Shown here piece by piece: positions 21,446 through 34,118 of a stretch of 64,000 nt of DNA; positions within the stretch are counted from its first letter, which is position 1, and each line of letters opens with the position of its first letter. Made by a program: the position numbers and the translations under genes. The notes beneath the pieces were generated by a model, which saw only the letters and a program-made list of their open reading frames with translations, did not search any database and was not told the origin of the DNA. This DNA is from Selaginella moellendorffii (taxonomy: Eukaryota > Streptophyta > Lycopodiopsida > Selaginellales > Selaginellaceae). The stretch covers positions 211,116 through 275,115 of the forward strand of contig NW_003314327.1 of NCBI RefSeq assembly GCF_000143415.4, in the 5' to 3' direction.

Positions 21446-22979
21446 ATGGATGGAATCGAAGCTGTGTATGGATCTTCCCGCGGAGCTCTTCGAAATCTCA
21501 CCAATCGGACGAGGCGGCCCGGCCCCCCGGGGGGCCTGACGTTCGATCCGTTTGTCTGGGAGGATAATCAGCATCGCGGAGGCGGGGCATGGCTTTCCAG
21601 GACGCCGGTGCGTTGGGATCGCGAGATTCAAGAGATTTCTCCCGCCGGTCCGGTGGGATCTCCGCGAGAGGCCAGTCCTTCTGGCGTCCAGAACCTCATG
21701 CTCAATGCCAAGGACAAGGAGGCTTTGCTGGAAGAGTCGATCAGGCTGAAGCAAGCGATCCACTGCCAGGATTTCTTTCTTCGCCGGGACAAGGTCCACG
21801 TTTCAACTGTGGAGATTGAGAATCGGTAGCTACTTGGAGTTTGGATTTCTTATCTGGCTTTTCTGACGAATCGAGCTTCTATGACAGGAAGCTCGGGTTT
21901 GATATCAAAGACATGGAAACGCAAGGAAACATCAAGTCTCCACCCCGTGGAAGAAGCATACGTACCAGACTTAAAGGTAGAAGGAAAATCTAGCGTAGCT
22001 CGAGGTTTTTTTCTTTTCATAGAACTTACAATGCTCCTTGTTCTCTTTTTTTTTCTCTCTTACGCAGGACTAAAGATAAGATACGAAGACATGCGAGCTG
22101 TGTGCGACGCGCAATTTGACGAGCTATCCACGCTGCGAAGGGATTCACGGCCAACGGCGATTCAAGTAAGAACGAACTACTACTACTTCAGAACGTTTCA
22201 AACTAACCAGAGACATTAGGCTTGTCATAAAATCTCAGGAAATGGAGATGGACCGAGACGCGCTGCACTCTGAGGTTTCCAGGTTGCACAGAGACGTTAC
22301 CGGGTTGAAAGCAGTCCAAAACGCTCTCAAATGCGAGCAGAAAGGCTTGTTTTGCATCAAGGAGAAGGCAGACGAGCTGGAAGAAGTCAACCACACTTTG
22401 GAAAAATGCATGGACGTGAGTAAACCAGATTCGGAACACTTCTGATATTCGTTCTATCAGGCCGTAAACAAGGAGCTTGCAAGAACAAGCCACGACATGG
22501 TTGTGTTCAACCAGAAAATGATCGAATCGGGCCTGGAGGCGAGAAGAAATGCAAAGAGATTCAAAGACTTGGAGGAACACACGGCAGCACTGAAGATCCT
22601 TATCGAGAGGGAGAAATCCGAGAGGATAGATCTGGACAAACAGCTGGTGGGATTGGAGCAGCAGGTCAAAAAGGCCGACCAGGAGCTAGTTTGCAAAGCA
22701 ACAACAAAGCCCAAGGACGAACCTCTCGCGAGCGCAGCGTCAAAGCAAGGAACCGCCGCCGCCACTACTGCTACTGCCGCCAAAGGACTGAAGAAGGCTG
22801 CGAGCAAACCACCAACACCAACGCCGGGAAAGCTAGATCCGGCGCTCAAACCATCGACAGCTCCAGCTCCATCGAGATCCAGAGCCGCGACGACCAAAGC
22901 GAGCTCGATCAAGCCCGCTGCGTCAACCAAAGTTGCTGCTACTAGTACCACTGGAGTTTCCAAAAAGCAACGAACTTGA
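21446..22979 (+). CDS. Unrecognised coiled-coil protein with Ala/Lys/Pro-rich tail
   Basis: Five exons: 21446-21825, 21888-21976, 22068-22165, 22239-22415 and 22461-22979, 420 residues, all with GT-AG introns. I do not recognise the family. The N-terminal 80 residues are Arg/Gly/Pro-rich (RTRRPGPPGG). From about residue 80 to 320 the protein is a charged heptad-like coiled coil (KDKEALLEESIRLKQAI, LHSEVSRLHRDVTGLKAVQ, EEHTAALKILIEREKSERI). The last 100 residues are rich in Ala, Lys, Pro, Ser and Thr (AAKGLKKAASKPPTPTPGK), like the basic tails of linker histones or microtubule/DNA-binding proteins. A role in chromatin or the cytoskeleton is only a guess. It is convergent with the RNA-binding gene, stops about 70 bases apart. 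Confidence 0.8.
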
Positions 22980-23051
22980 CTATGTGTTAGAATGTGAGGT
23001 AAATAAGTAAAAGAGAAGGAACAAATTGTCACCTAAAGTTCTCGATAAGAT

Positions 23052-24898
23052 TCACCTTCGAATCGTGTTTCTCTGGTCTCGTCTCGTTCCGCCGCTGTCC
23101 CTTCGACTGCTACCATCGCGGTGATCCAAATGCGACCACTCCGACTTGTAGCGGTCCCTGCGAACTGGAACTGGAGACCGGCTTCTCTCTCGATAGTCTC
23201 GTCCTCCTCCTCCCCAGCGAGGAGCATACGGCGATGGCGGTCGTCTCTCGTCTCTAAAACCTCCTGGAGGCGGTCCCCTGTTCTCGTGATAGTAGTCTCT
23301 TTCCCTCTCCCTGTGTCCACCACCATAAAAACTTCCTCCTCCTCCTCCTCCTCTATCGAAGCCTCCTGGTTTATCAAATCTCTCCCTGTCGAATCTTTCG
23401 TGCTCGTATCGATGGTCGAAGCCTTCTCGAGATCTCACGTCCCTGCCCGGATGGAAGTGCCTGTCCGGGAAGTGGTGCTCCGGGGGACCGAAGTCGTCGA
23501 AGGGTCTGCGCTCCCACATCGGTCCCGGCGGCCCGAATCCACCACCAATCGGTCTGTCCATGCCTACAGGCGGCGGTCCATCGAGGAACGGAGGTGGCAG
23601 TGGCCGAAAGTTTGGAGGATCCATCCGGAAGGGACTCATGTCTCTCCTGGGCCGGCTGCAGTTGTTACAAGCGGTCCTTCGAGCAAAGTTTAGATTTCCA
23701 CAGCTGCAGGAAAGAGAGAAGCGTAAAGAACGAAACAGGAAAGCTTAACTCAGCGAGAGCTTACGTTGGTTCTGTGCATATCCAGTCGCCTTCTCTTGGA
23801 GCAACATTGGGATTGTTACGTCCAAAGCCGTCCGCACGGAACTCGTCATAAGGCCCCCGGCCTCGACCAAATCCTCCACCTCGTCCTGGTCCATCATATC
23901 TCCGGCCTCTTCCTCTAACCGCCGCTCTATAAGGGAAGTCACTGAACCTTCCTCTGCGAGGACTGAGGCTGGGACTGCGGCTTCGGCTTCCACTTGTCTT
24001 ACGTGCCAGAGAGACTTGGATTTTGCTTCCTTTGTATTCATAGCCTGGTGATTGAAAGACATTAGTTAAAAACAACCACTGCCTACATAGTCCATACGTA
24101 CCATCGAACCATTTGATCAATCCCTTTGCATCTTTTGGATCCTCCAGAACGACCTCGGCCTCGCAATCGCCATGATATGTCTTAAAAACTTTAATACCTT
24201 CTCGACCAACCTATTCAAAACGTTTCATCAGCTTTATTCACAGCAAAGAAAACTTCTACCTTCGGCTCTCCAGCTTCAGCCAGCAATTCCACCAGATTCT
24301 CCTCCGTCACTCCGTCGGGAAGATTGGAGATGTGGATCATATCTGCAAAAGAACGACGCGTTATATAGACTCACAAGCCTCCTCAAACAGAAGAATGCAA
24401 CTTAGAAACACAAATCAGCCACTTACGTGGAGGAGAAATACAGGACTAATGCAACTTGAAGCGAGAGATCCATACTCACTGGCTTCTAAAATCCAGCTAA
24501 AGCCTACAAAAAATCCCACCCCTCCAGTAGATAGATTTCCCAGACCCTCTTCTACTCCCGAGCAAGCACACAAGACAACCCACTACGAAGCAGCCCCCGT
24601 AGAAGCAGTCCTCTAAGCAATCTAAAGCGAAATTCTAGCCCAAACCTGCATCCTCCCGGAATCGATGCACCTCCCTCCTTTCAACCTCAGATCTCACAGC
24701 ACTGTTTAGCGGAGTAGACTCCGGCTGCTGCGACCCCTTTTCTCGATCCCATTCTCCTTCTTCTTGAGGCACTGCTGCTGCTACTTCTGCGGCTAATCCT
24801 TCCGGCTCCGCTGATGCGTCCGGTGGCGCCGATCTGGCGAATTCTTCATCAGCTCCGCCGAGAGCGACGGCGCCATCGCCATCGCCTTCTCCTTCCAT
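23052..24898 (-). CDS. FUS/TAF15-type RNA-binding protein (RRM plus RanBP2 zinc finger)
   Basis: Five exons: 24646-24898, 24260-24342, 24102-24210, 23765-24044 and 23052-23703, 458 residues. An acidic Ala/Glu-rich head is followed by an RRM (about residues 85-165) with RNP2-like MIHISNLPDGVTEENLVELL and an RNP1-like stretch carrying GDCEAEVVLEDPKDAKGLIKW. Next is an RG/SR-rich linker (RAAVRGRGRRYDGPGRGGGF) and a RanBP2-type zinc finger, GDWICTEPTC...NFARRTACNNC (W-x-C-x4-C-x10-C-x2-C). A Pro/Gly/Arg/Asp-rich tail ends in RSRSPVPVRR repeats. The architecture matches plant TAF15/TAF15b and animal FUS/EWS. A nuclear role in transcription-coupled RNA processing is inferred. The start was moved from an upstream GTG to the first ATG (24896-24898). 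Only about 100 bases separate it from the divergent MNS4 start. Confidence 0.9.
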
Positions 24899-25000
24899 CC
24901 CACTCACAAACCCTAGGCTTCTCTCTCTCCTGTCCTTTATTTCCCGTTGGCTGGATTACTCGGGTTCGATTCCTGTTTTAAAGCATTAGGTCATGCCACA

Positions 25001-27777
25001 ATGGTTGCGGGTTCGATTCAGCACACCGCCAATGGAAGAAGAAGAGCGGCGATGCCGCTGCTCGCCATGGCGGCCTTTCTCATTCTCATCAGCGATGGCG
25101 CCTCCGCGGCGAGCGTCACGGCCGCGGAGGCGCTCCAGCTTCGTGACGAGGTAATTCGTGGGGAAATTTTGGATCTAGGCGATCGATCGCTCGTATTTTG
25201 CCCGCTTCCAGGTGAAAGAAATGTTCTACCACGCTTACAATGGCTACATGGCTCACGCATTTCCTCTAGACGAGCTCCGGCCGATGAGCTGCGCTGGAGA
25301 GGACTCTCTCGGTGGCTATGCACTCACTTTGGTAACGTGGTAGCGATATTTTTCGAGGGTTTTAGTAGTGAGTTTTTTGTTTGGTTTGTTTATTTCTTAC
25401 AGGTTGATTCTCTGGACATGCTAGCCGTGCTGGGTGATCGAGAGAAATTCTTTGACGCTGTGAATTGGATTGGTAAACACTTACGATTCGACAAAGTACA
25501 GTAACTCTGTAAAATGGCTGATGTTTTTTTCTTTTTCTTTGTTTCTCCTTTTTTTTTTTTCACGAACGCCGCCAACTTGTTTCTTTATTTTGTAGAATAA
25601 GACTGTATCCGTGTTTGAGACTACGATTCGCGTGCTTGGAGGCCTTCTTTCTGCTCATATGCTTGTCAGTGACCAAGCCACGGTGAGAGAGCTCTTCCCT
25701 TAGTTTTGTTTCTCTTACTATCCTCACGACCACATTCAGGGAATGGTAATGTATGATTACAATGACGAGCTACTTAATCTTGCAGAAGACCTTGGTCGGA
25801 GGCTTCTTCCTGCTTTCGACACACCTACTGGTACGTGTTTTTCTTTCTTGTGTCTGGAATTGCTGACAGCCTTTGTCCAGGAATACCTTACGGTTCTGTA
25901 AATCTTCTCTATGGAGTGAGCGAAGACGAAAGTCAGGTATTGACGCAATTGTCTGAGTGCTGCGGCTTAGTTTGGTAATGACAGGTAACATCAACAGCGG
26001 GTGGAGGAACTCTAACCATGGAATTCGGTGTTCTAAGTCGATTGACTGGCGACCCTGGTGATGTAGAATTTAATCCAGTTTTGGAAACTGACATTGTCCG
26101 GCTGATTCAGTGTTTGAGGAAGTCTCTCGAAATGCAGTCCGTGGACTTTGGGCCCAACGTTCTCACATTGGTCTTGTTGGTGCTCACATTAATGTGCTTT
26201 CCGGAGAGTGGACACATAAAGTAAGCGCCTTTACTGCATTTCCACCTTTGTCGTTTAACCTGCTTTATACCAGGATTCCGGAATTGGAACGAGCATAGAT
26301 TCGTTCTACGAATATCTTTTGAAGGTAAAGAATGGCTCTCTAATTTTCTCGGATATTGAATTGAGCCTGTTGCTCCTATGCATAGGCTTATTTGCTTTTT
26401 GGAGAAGATGAGTACCTGCATATGTTCAAAGAATCATACAAGGCAGTAATGCGCTACCTATTCAAAGATCCATGGTATTTTTTCTATAATCCATGGTTGT
26501 TTTGATTTCTTTGAAATGTCAACACTGCAGGTATATGGAGGTCAACATGAACAGCGCCGTTGTTGTTTGGCCTCTTTTCAATAGTTTGCAAGCGTTTTGG
26601 CCTGGACTACAGGTAAAGATGATGTGTTACAATGTTTTAACATTTTGATTCCGGTCGCCATAATCAGGTCTTGGCAGGAGATGTAGAACCCGCTACTCAA
26701 ACTCACACAGCATTTTTCTCTGTGTGGAAGAAGTTTGGCTTCACCCCAGAAGGATTTAATCTTGCAAGCATGAGCATACAGGTTTGGTTTATTGTTCCTC
26801 ATTTAGTTTCAACAGAAAAATGCTTTCTAACTGGATTCTTGCAGCCAGGTCAAAGGAGCTATCCTTTGCGGCCAGAATTAATTGAGAGCACGTACTGGCT
26901 TTACAAAGCGACCAGAGATCCAATGTACGGCATCGAAGTTTTGGGGAAACTTTTTGGTCTCTAATTCGACGTTGGCCGACTAGTTACCTTGATGCAGGTC
27001 GTGATATTTTGGCCAGCATTCAGTATGGATGCCGCTGTCCATGCGGCTACTGCCATATTGCGGACGTTGAAACACACCAACAGGACGATCACATGGAAAG
27101 CTTTTTTCTCTCTGAAACTGTACGTAAAACTTTCAGATCTTTTCATTATTCATTTTATTTAACCTGTTTTCTTCTATGTAGGTAAAATACTTGTACTTAT
27201 TGTTTGATCTTGCAGCGGGCGGTGATAACATTGTAGAAAATGGACCTTACCCGTAAGTGTTGATCTAATTCTAGCTCTTGGCCTGACAATGTAGCGGCTC
27301 CGTTCCAGGTACCTGTTTTCAACGGAAGGTCATTTGTTTCCTCTAACCCCGCAAATATCATTGCCAAAAGAGTGCTGCACGTATTCTGGAAGTTTTTGCC
27401 CAGACTCCTCGAAGTCGAACTGGATGCTACACAATGCAACGAATCACGTCGACGCTGGTAGTCCACTGAAGGTATTTCTCCTTCCGTCTTAAAGTTGGAA
27501 CTATCGACTGTTCTTTGGCAAACAGGGAGCGTGTTCTCAGCTCAGTCTCTGGAGACGCCTCGCAATTGCGAACAAGTTTGCTAAGAAGACGAACAAGCGC
27601 AAATCGGCAAGGATGAGCAGTATACTGGAGGCGGTCGAGAAAGCTGGAAACGAGCTGGTAAAAGTGGAGATTCAGACAGATGTGGCTTTGGAAGATGATC
27701 ACTCCACTCAGGAAGACAAAGGCCAGGAAATCGCCGCCGAAGAAACAAAAGAGAACGGGAACCTTTCAAGCGATTGA
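25001..27777 (+). CDS. MNS4: EDEM-type alpha-mannosidase-like protein (GH47)
   Basis: Seventeen exons give 605 residues: 25001-25150, 25212-25331, 25403-25495, 25596-25682, 25740-25830, 25881-25936, 25985-26057, 26111-26220, 26274-26324, 26386-26474, 26531-26612, 26668-26781, 26845-26924, 26984-27119, 27182-27252, 27309-27471, 27526-27777. A signal peptide (MPLLAMAAFLILISDGASA) precedes the GH47 fold: MFYHAYNGYMAHAFPLDELR, DSLDMLAVLGD, TMEFGVLSRLTGD, DSFYEYLLKAYLLFGE, RPELIESTYWLYKATRDP, HMESFFLSETVKYLYLLFD and FSTEGHLFPLTPQ with the calcium-binding Thr. It trims mannose on misfolded glycoproteins in the ER to send them to ERAD. It is closest to Arabidopsis MNS4. The tail ends in a Glu/Lys-rich helix without an ER-retention signal. 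Confidence 0.95.
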
Positions 27778-28133
27778 AATCAATAACAGAATCTAAACCC
27801 TTTTTTCGCAAAAACTTATTGGGTCGGAATATGACTTATACTTCGAGACAGACAGACGGGTCATCAGATGCATACTCTACGACCCAACAAGTTAATAGAT
27901 TTCTAATCTCCACTCTATTTAAATAAAATTTTTACGCTCATGCTTGGGCATGTGGGATAATCGTGGCTACCCTAAAACTTGCCCTAGTCGAATTTAGGGC
28001 AAGTCTAATTGAATTGGCACTAATGCATAACTTTTAGCAAAAGAACACAAGGAACAACACAAAAATAGCTAATTCGCGAAAGATCAATCTAGGAAGAACA
28101 CAAAAGAAATATATAGGAAGAGGAGAGTTGCTA
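27778..28133. other. Convergent 3' spacer, nothing recognised
   Basis: About 356 AT-rich bases between the stops of MNS4 (+) and the GDSL lipase (-). They hold the 3' untranslated regions; I see no gene, repeat or RNA. Confidence 0.5.
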
Positions 28134-29391
28134 TCAAGCAGCCGCAAGCGCCGAGATGCTCATGGGCGTCACATACTGGGTGCCTCCATTGTACCATCTC
28201 TGCGCGGCGATGGTGTTGAATGCCTCGGTGGGATGGACCAGGTCCCAAAACATGTACTCCCCGCTGTTGGCGCAGTGGGGCGCGTTGGCGTAGCACCATT
28301 GCATCGAGTTGCCAGTGCCCGGGCAGCACCCCTGGTGCACGTTGCTCAGCCCCACGCTCGAAGGATCAGCGATCGCCTCCTCCATGATCGACGCGGCGTT
28401 CGCGTACACGGGCGTGAATCCCTGGTGCGCCTGCTGCATCGACTGCAGCATCGCCTGGAGCTGCGAGTTGAACTTCTGCGTCATCGACTTGCCCAGATCC
28501 GTGCACTTGTCGTTCACTTGCGTCGCGGGCACGCAGCCCACGTCCAGGATGCCCACAACCACGAATTTGCGCGCGCCCGCGTTGTACAGTCGCTGCGAGA
28601 GCACCCAGTGAGCGCGCCAGATTCGCGAATTTTAAAATGTTTTTAGGGTTCTTGCTTACCTCCAGCTGCGTCTGGAACTGCGAGATGATCGACGCCGTCG
28701 ACGAAATCGACATCATGTCATTGTTCCCAGTGCTTATGTAGAAGATCGAATTGGAGATCACGTCCGCGCTGAGACCCTTGGCCACCTGAGTGAACAAATC
28801 GACTTGATCCGGCAGCGTAAGAATCGATCCCTGCCAAGAAAACCACCAATGCTCCACTGCAATTGAGAAGATCACGATTGATTTCCATACCTGTCCGGTG
28901 CTGGTGAGGATTCCCGAGCTGGCCGAGCCGAAATTCATCCCCTGGGCAGCGGCCGATGCATCAGACGAATACGGTGGCGGATACGGCAGGCCCAGGTGCT
29001 CGGCCACGAGATCCACTGCGAGCTTTCCATCGCAAAACCTCCCGCTCGCCTCGTGCCCCGACCACTTGAATCCATACGGCAAGTGATTGGCCTTGGCCGG
29101 AGTGTTGCGATTGTTGTTGTTCCCCGGATCCACGATGGAATCGCCAAACACAAACAATCCCTGGACTCCAGCGCTGGCGTTCTTGCATGGAGGACCCGGC
29201 GGCGGAGCCTGGGATGGCGAAGGAGCTGGCGATGGCGGCGGGTGGTGGTGGTGGTGTCCAACTAGTCTACTCCCATGCCCGCGGTGGTGATGTCTACTCT
29301 TTCTGCCATTGTGTGCTTTCCTTGCATCGCAAAAACTAGAGAGACACAAAGCAATGAGAATCAAAACCACAAGCTTCTTCATCATCATCAT
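28134..29391 (-). CDS. Secreted GDSL-type esterase/lipase
   Basis: Three exons (28891-29391, 28660-28830, 28134-28592) code for 376 residues. The start is the first of four successive ATG codons. A signal peptide (MMMMKKLVVLILIALCLSSFCDA) is followed by a basic His-rich and Pro-rich linker (HHHHHPPPSPAPSPSQAPP, about residues 48-68), which resembles cell-wall proline-rich linkers. The GDSL catalytic blocks are present: block I FVFGDSIVDPGNNNN with the Ser, block II/III around GRFCDGKLAVD and MNFGSASSGI, TGNND, and block V FWDLVHPTEAFN with the Asp and His. It is likely an apoplastic ester hydrolase; the substrate cannot be told from sequence. Strong His/Pro linkers are unusual among plant GDSL proteins. 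Confidence 0.93.
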
Positions 29392-29527
29392 CTTGCAACT
29401 ACGATCAAGTGAATTTATTTTTTTTATAACCCAAAGTCTATCTATTTTATAAGCTTGGCTTCTACGGGGCAAAAATACACGATCATATCTTTTAAACTAT
29501 GCCATTATTAATTAAAACCATTTGTTC

Positions 29528-32500
29528 TTACACTTTGATAATTTGGTAATGGTGTGAGATTTGGAGCGGGGTTTCTTTGGAGAGTGATCGTTCTTCCGAC
29601 CACAGCCCCAAGCTGCATTCCGCGCCGCCCCAATGCACAAGGCAAACACTTACTTCCTTGACGTTGAATCGGTTCACTACTGCGTAGCCTGATTCCTTGT
29701 CCACGAGCATCCACTCGCCTGGAAAAACAAACAAATGAAACTCTAGAAACCATTCTCTCAGAAAAACTTGACGATTTCTACCGTTTGGTCTGTCGTCTCC
29801 GCGCAAGAACGTCTCTCCAAACGTGGCGCCGAGTTCTTTCTTGGCCCCGTTGACGGCCGTGAACTTGACAAGCGTTTCAGAGGGATGCGGCACCTGAAAC
29901 GATGGCTGGACCCGAAGGCACGCAATCCTGGTCCAAGAGAATCAAAATAATGTGAAGTGTATCGAGGTTTTGTTGCAGTACCTTGAGTATCCGCCAGCGC
30001 CAGCTCCAACAGATCTCGCTACAATCTGGGAGGTAATATGGACAACTTTCGGGGACTTCTTGTGAATGGCGATCTCCCTGGACATAACCAGTCCGCCACC
30101 AAGATCACACTCCATAGACAGGACGTCCTCCCCGTTTATCTCTAGGAGGTTGCGACTGGCAGTCACAGACGCGCAAGTTAGTGGCGGAACACAACAGTGT
30201 CACCAACCTCAGAACATTGTATTCTTCGGTGCAACCAGGGCCGCGGTGTTCGCTAGTGCTGTATTCCTCGTAGCCGCCACCTTCTACCCGGCTTGGGAAA
30301 AAATCAATACCTGCGTTTCAACCATCAGTACCAAATTCCGGCTGAAAACACAGACAGACCTGTTTCCTTGTGGACCATTGAAATGATGCGACCACCAATC
30401 CAAGGTACCACCTTAAGCTGAAAGTCTGTGCCTGAGAGTTCAATTAAAACTCTAGGAGCACCAACACCCTTGAGCTTATCGTGTGTGATATCGTATTCCG
30501 CCAAACCTTTCACTTTCGCTGTCAACTCATCAGCAAGACCAATTGAATATAAATGCCACACATACCATTCTTCTCTTCGACTTGCTTGACCGCAGCTTCT
30601 ACAAGCTTCTGCATTTCCTCGGAACCCGGCAGCTTCATCAACAGGTCATCTCCATCCTGGCCGTCAGCATTGATCTTCAAGATTTACGAAGAGGTTAGAT
30701 AAGCAGGATATAGAACATTTCGTGTAAGTACCTCAGCGCGGTCGCCAATTAACAGACGAACACGAAGGGGTCGCTTTGGTCTCTTCAGAGCGCCTTGTAC
30801 GCCTGCCACTTTGATCAGCACTTCACTTCCGTTGCTCCTGCTGTTTGCTTCGTAATGCGTTAGTAAAAACTCTCCTTTCTGGTAACCAAAACTTTCTCCG
30901 TCGTCTTCGTAAAGTACACCCTCGGCATTACCTGCAGCTCTACGTCACCTTTTGGCAGCAAATGGAGCATTTCCTACCGTCTTTGTCGAGAGCAATAATA
31001 AGTGTTACTGGGTCCTCAAAGTGCGCTTCGCCTAGGTGCTCAATTCGGGGACCAGCAGGTATGATGGAACCACCTCTCAAATGGAGAAGTGGAAGGTCCT
31101 GCGAATCCACGTAAAAATCAAAGAAAAAAATATATTCTGATTTACAGGATGATAGTCATCAAAATCAAAGCGCTGCCATATCCCAGAAGGGATAACAATT
31201 GTCTTTGGATCGACAACCTTGTCTGGATCGGTACTGTAGTAAATAAAAGTCAAACGCGTGGCGAGAAAAAGCAAAAGTCAACTATACCTTGTGGACACTA
31301 GCAGAGAACCTAGCAGAAAGCTTGTCTCGACTTTCCGTAGCTTTGGATCTTTGCAATCTAGAACAGAAATAAAACGGTTACAAGCATTGACAATATTATT
31401 ACCATAAACAAAGGACAAACCAGCAAAAAAAATTGGAGCCATCACTGGTAGTCCCTTCGTATGTGCAAAGTATACCAACGTGTATAAATGAGGCAGCAGC
31501 TGGTATCTTCGTAGCAAGGCAAGACGGCAGACATTTTTACACTGAAACAAAACTGTAAATATGATTCTATGAACAGTAACGTATCTCCAGGATTTACCTC
31601 ATCACCAAAAGACCATGGTTCGTGATCAACCGTCCCTTTCTCAGAATGTCCTCGAGCAAATGGAAACAGTGCCCCGAATCCCATCCATCTACCAAAAAGT
31701 CTAGCAGTTGCATCGCCCGCAAAACCTCCGATATCAGGTCCAGTTAGTGGTGACCCACTCAGGCTCTGTGAAGCAAAAAAGTTAGCCACAGCAGACGAAA
31801 AAAAATGCATGTACCAGATTGAGGGCCATTGCTATACTCATATGTGCGTGATCCCAGTTGGATGAATTGTCGCCTGTCCATGTAGCAGCATATCTCTGGC
31901 TTCCCATGAAGCCCGCTCGAGTAAGAACGAATGGCCGCTTAGTGGGGTTTGCAAGCAGCATTCCTTCGTACGTCGCTCTGGCCATCAGCATCCCATACAC
32001 CTGAAAATTCAAAAGCCAATCAGCAAAATGTTTGCAAAGAGTTCCATACGTTGTGATAGTGACGGTGATTTTGTGTCCCTCCCATTTCTGGATCTCCACT
32101 GTGCATATTATCTTCAGGCATTGTTTTCGACACTGACTGCATTAGCTTACGTAAGTTTAAACTTGAACTCATTTTTTAAACACATTTGTACCTTGAAAAC
32201 AGCGGGCTCGTTCATATCATTCCATATGCCATTGACTCCGTTAGAAACGAAGTCTTTTATCAGGTTACTCCACCATGCACGGACTTTCTTTTGGGTATAA
32301 TCCGGAAAAACGCAAGGTCCAGGCCAGACATCACCTGAAGGCAGCTTGCGTTTCTAAGAGAGAACCAAATTACAGCAAAATGAACTTACCAATAAAATGC
32401 TTTCCACTTGCATCCACAACCCATGCATCTTCAGAACACCCCTCATTGTATATGAAATAATCTTCATCCTTCTTAATGCCCGGGTCAATCATCCAGACAG

Positions 32501-33589
32501 CTTTGAATCCCCTCCCACGCAAAGTCGTTGCAAGACCAATAGGATCCGGGAACTTTTCCTGAAACAGTAACGAAAAATGGACGAGTTGAGCACATCACGG
32601 TAACGTCTCGCATTACTTTGTCAAATGTGAAGCAACGAAATCCGTTCATGTAGTCGATATCCATCCAAACAACGTCAGCAGGTATTCTGTGCTCGCGAAA
32701 AAGCCTGGAGATCTAATATAAAGAACTTGTCAATTGCCACGTGAAAATTAGAAACGCAACCTCGTCAACTCTCGACGCTGGCTCGTAGCTATAGCGGCAT
32801 TGGTGATATCCCAGGGCCCACTTTGGAGGCATATTCATGGTCCCTTTGTAATAATACATCACATCAGCACCACCAAGAACTAAGTAAACAAGCTTACCAG
32901 TAGCGTTTGCCAGTGCCACCAGTAGATCTTCTGGTGCCGGATACGGTCCGAATACGATAACTGGATAGAAGCAATCGGCAGCAAATCGAATTGTCGATTC
33001 CTTGCGAAGGTCCACCTACAGGTAGCACAATGGATCGTCTTCGTCATTAATTTCTAGATCGCTTACTTCACACTTTCGGGTAGTGTCGGCCAGTACCCCC
33101 AGTACTTCGCCACTGGGAAGGACAACGAAGACCCAAGGGTGTGACTGATAAAGGCAGGGGCTGTTCTTTCCGTAGCCCCAAGAGTCGGTGTTCCACGTAT
33201 ACATCTGCAAAACGCAAGTAAAAACTTAGTTTCTTCACTTAAGTCTAATCCAAATTACTCTTTTTCCTGTTCGCTCTAGAGGCCCGCTGACTTCTCCCGT
33301 TCCATAGAACGAAGCTCCCGAAGGAAGCTGGAAATTTAGAGTGAGAGCTTTCAAAGACAGAATCCACAGGATATCATACCGCTAGGATTACTGTCTGGGT
33401 GGAATCGTCGTCCAGGGTAAAGAGAGGAACAAAGAGCGGCTTGACAGTCGATTCCAAGCGCTTTTCCCGCCTCTCGGCCGGCACAAACGAAAGAGAAGGG
33501 AAGCACTTCGGGCGACTCTCCTCGTCGCAATCGAAGCGGAGAATTTTGGCCTCTAGAACAGCCATGCAACTCATCTTCGATGCCGCCAT
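29528..33589 (-). CDS. HGL1: Heteroglycan glucosidase, GH31 alpha-glucosidase
   Basis: Twenty-two exons, 982 residues, lie between ATG 33587-33589 and the stop at 29528: 33380-33589, 33259-33327, 33067-33204, 32898-33015, 32761-32843, 32617-32712, 32390-32558, 32192-32334, 32050-32136, 31815-32000, 31598-31765, 31421-31541, 31288-31357, 31146-31233, 30978-31098, 30732-30931, 30566-30674, 30360-30518, 30208-30310, 29982-30155, 29782-29927, 29528-29718. GH31 motifs are PPKWALGYHQCRYSY, WMDIDYMNGFRCFTFD, nucleophile block GIWNDMNEP, LTRAGFMGSQRYAATWTGD, GPDIGGFAG and GRWMG.GALFPFARGHS. The C-terminal beta part (QLKVVPWIGGRIISM, ARSVGAGAGGYSR, EWMLVDK) follows plant heteroglycan glucosidase 1, a cytosolic enzyme; it keeps the family's usual length. 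One intron (30519-30565) is only 47 bases. No plastid signal, as the upstream frame lacks an ATG. Confidence 0.95.
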
Positions 33590-34118
33590 AGCTCCGACCT
33601 TACTGCTGCTCGAGATCTGGGATCGATCGCATGAGAGAAGAGGAGAAGAAATGCCGAGAATGCCGCACCTTTTTAAACGGGAAGCACGACATAGGCTCCA
33701 CGCGCAGCGCCTCGCCAAGCGTTACACGCTGCCGACGCTCGCGACAAGCGATGGATAAAACAGCCGCGGGCAGCGGATCGGGAGGAGGAGCGCAAGGAAA
33801 CGCATCGATCGGCTGCAGCGCAGCTGGAACAAGCAAGCATTCGATGAAAATCCCTGCATTGAAGAGCTTCTCCCTACCGGATGCGCCAGCGCCAGCGCCA
33901 CTCCCTCGCTGCTCGCTCGCGCTAACCTAAAACCGTTTAGCTTCTTTAGGGCGAATCACGAGACTCAAGTAGCAATCACTTTGTTTGTTGCCACCAACGC
34001 GAATGCAGCAAATATGCCATGGCATCATAAAGATGCCATGCCACGTCATAAAGTGTCACTTTGACTACCAGGAGAACTGGACAAGTCAGCGTAGGACACG
34101 TCATTGATTTAGGTCTTC
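33590..34118. promoter_or_regulatory. Divergent intergenic region of HGL1 and MSRA
   Basis: 529 bases between divergent start codons, with a TTTAGGGC word at about 33945-33952. The part 33600-33930 is GC-rich and probably 5' untranslated sequence of HGL1. No further gene recognised. Confidence 0.35.
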
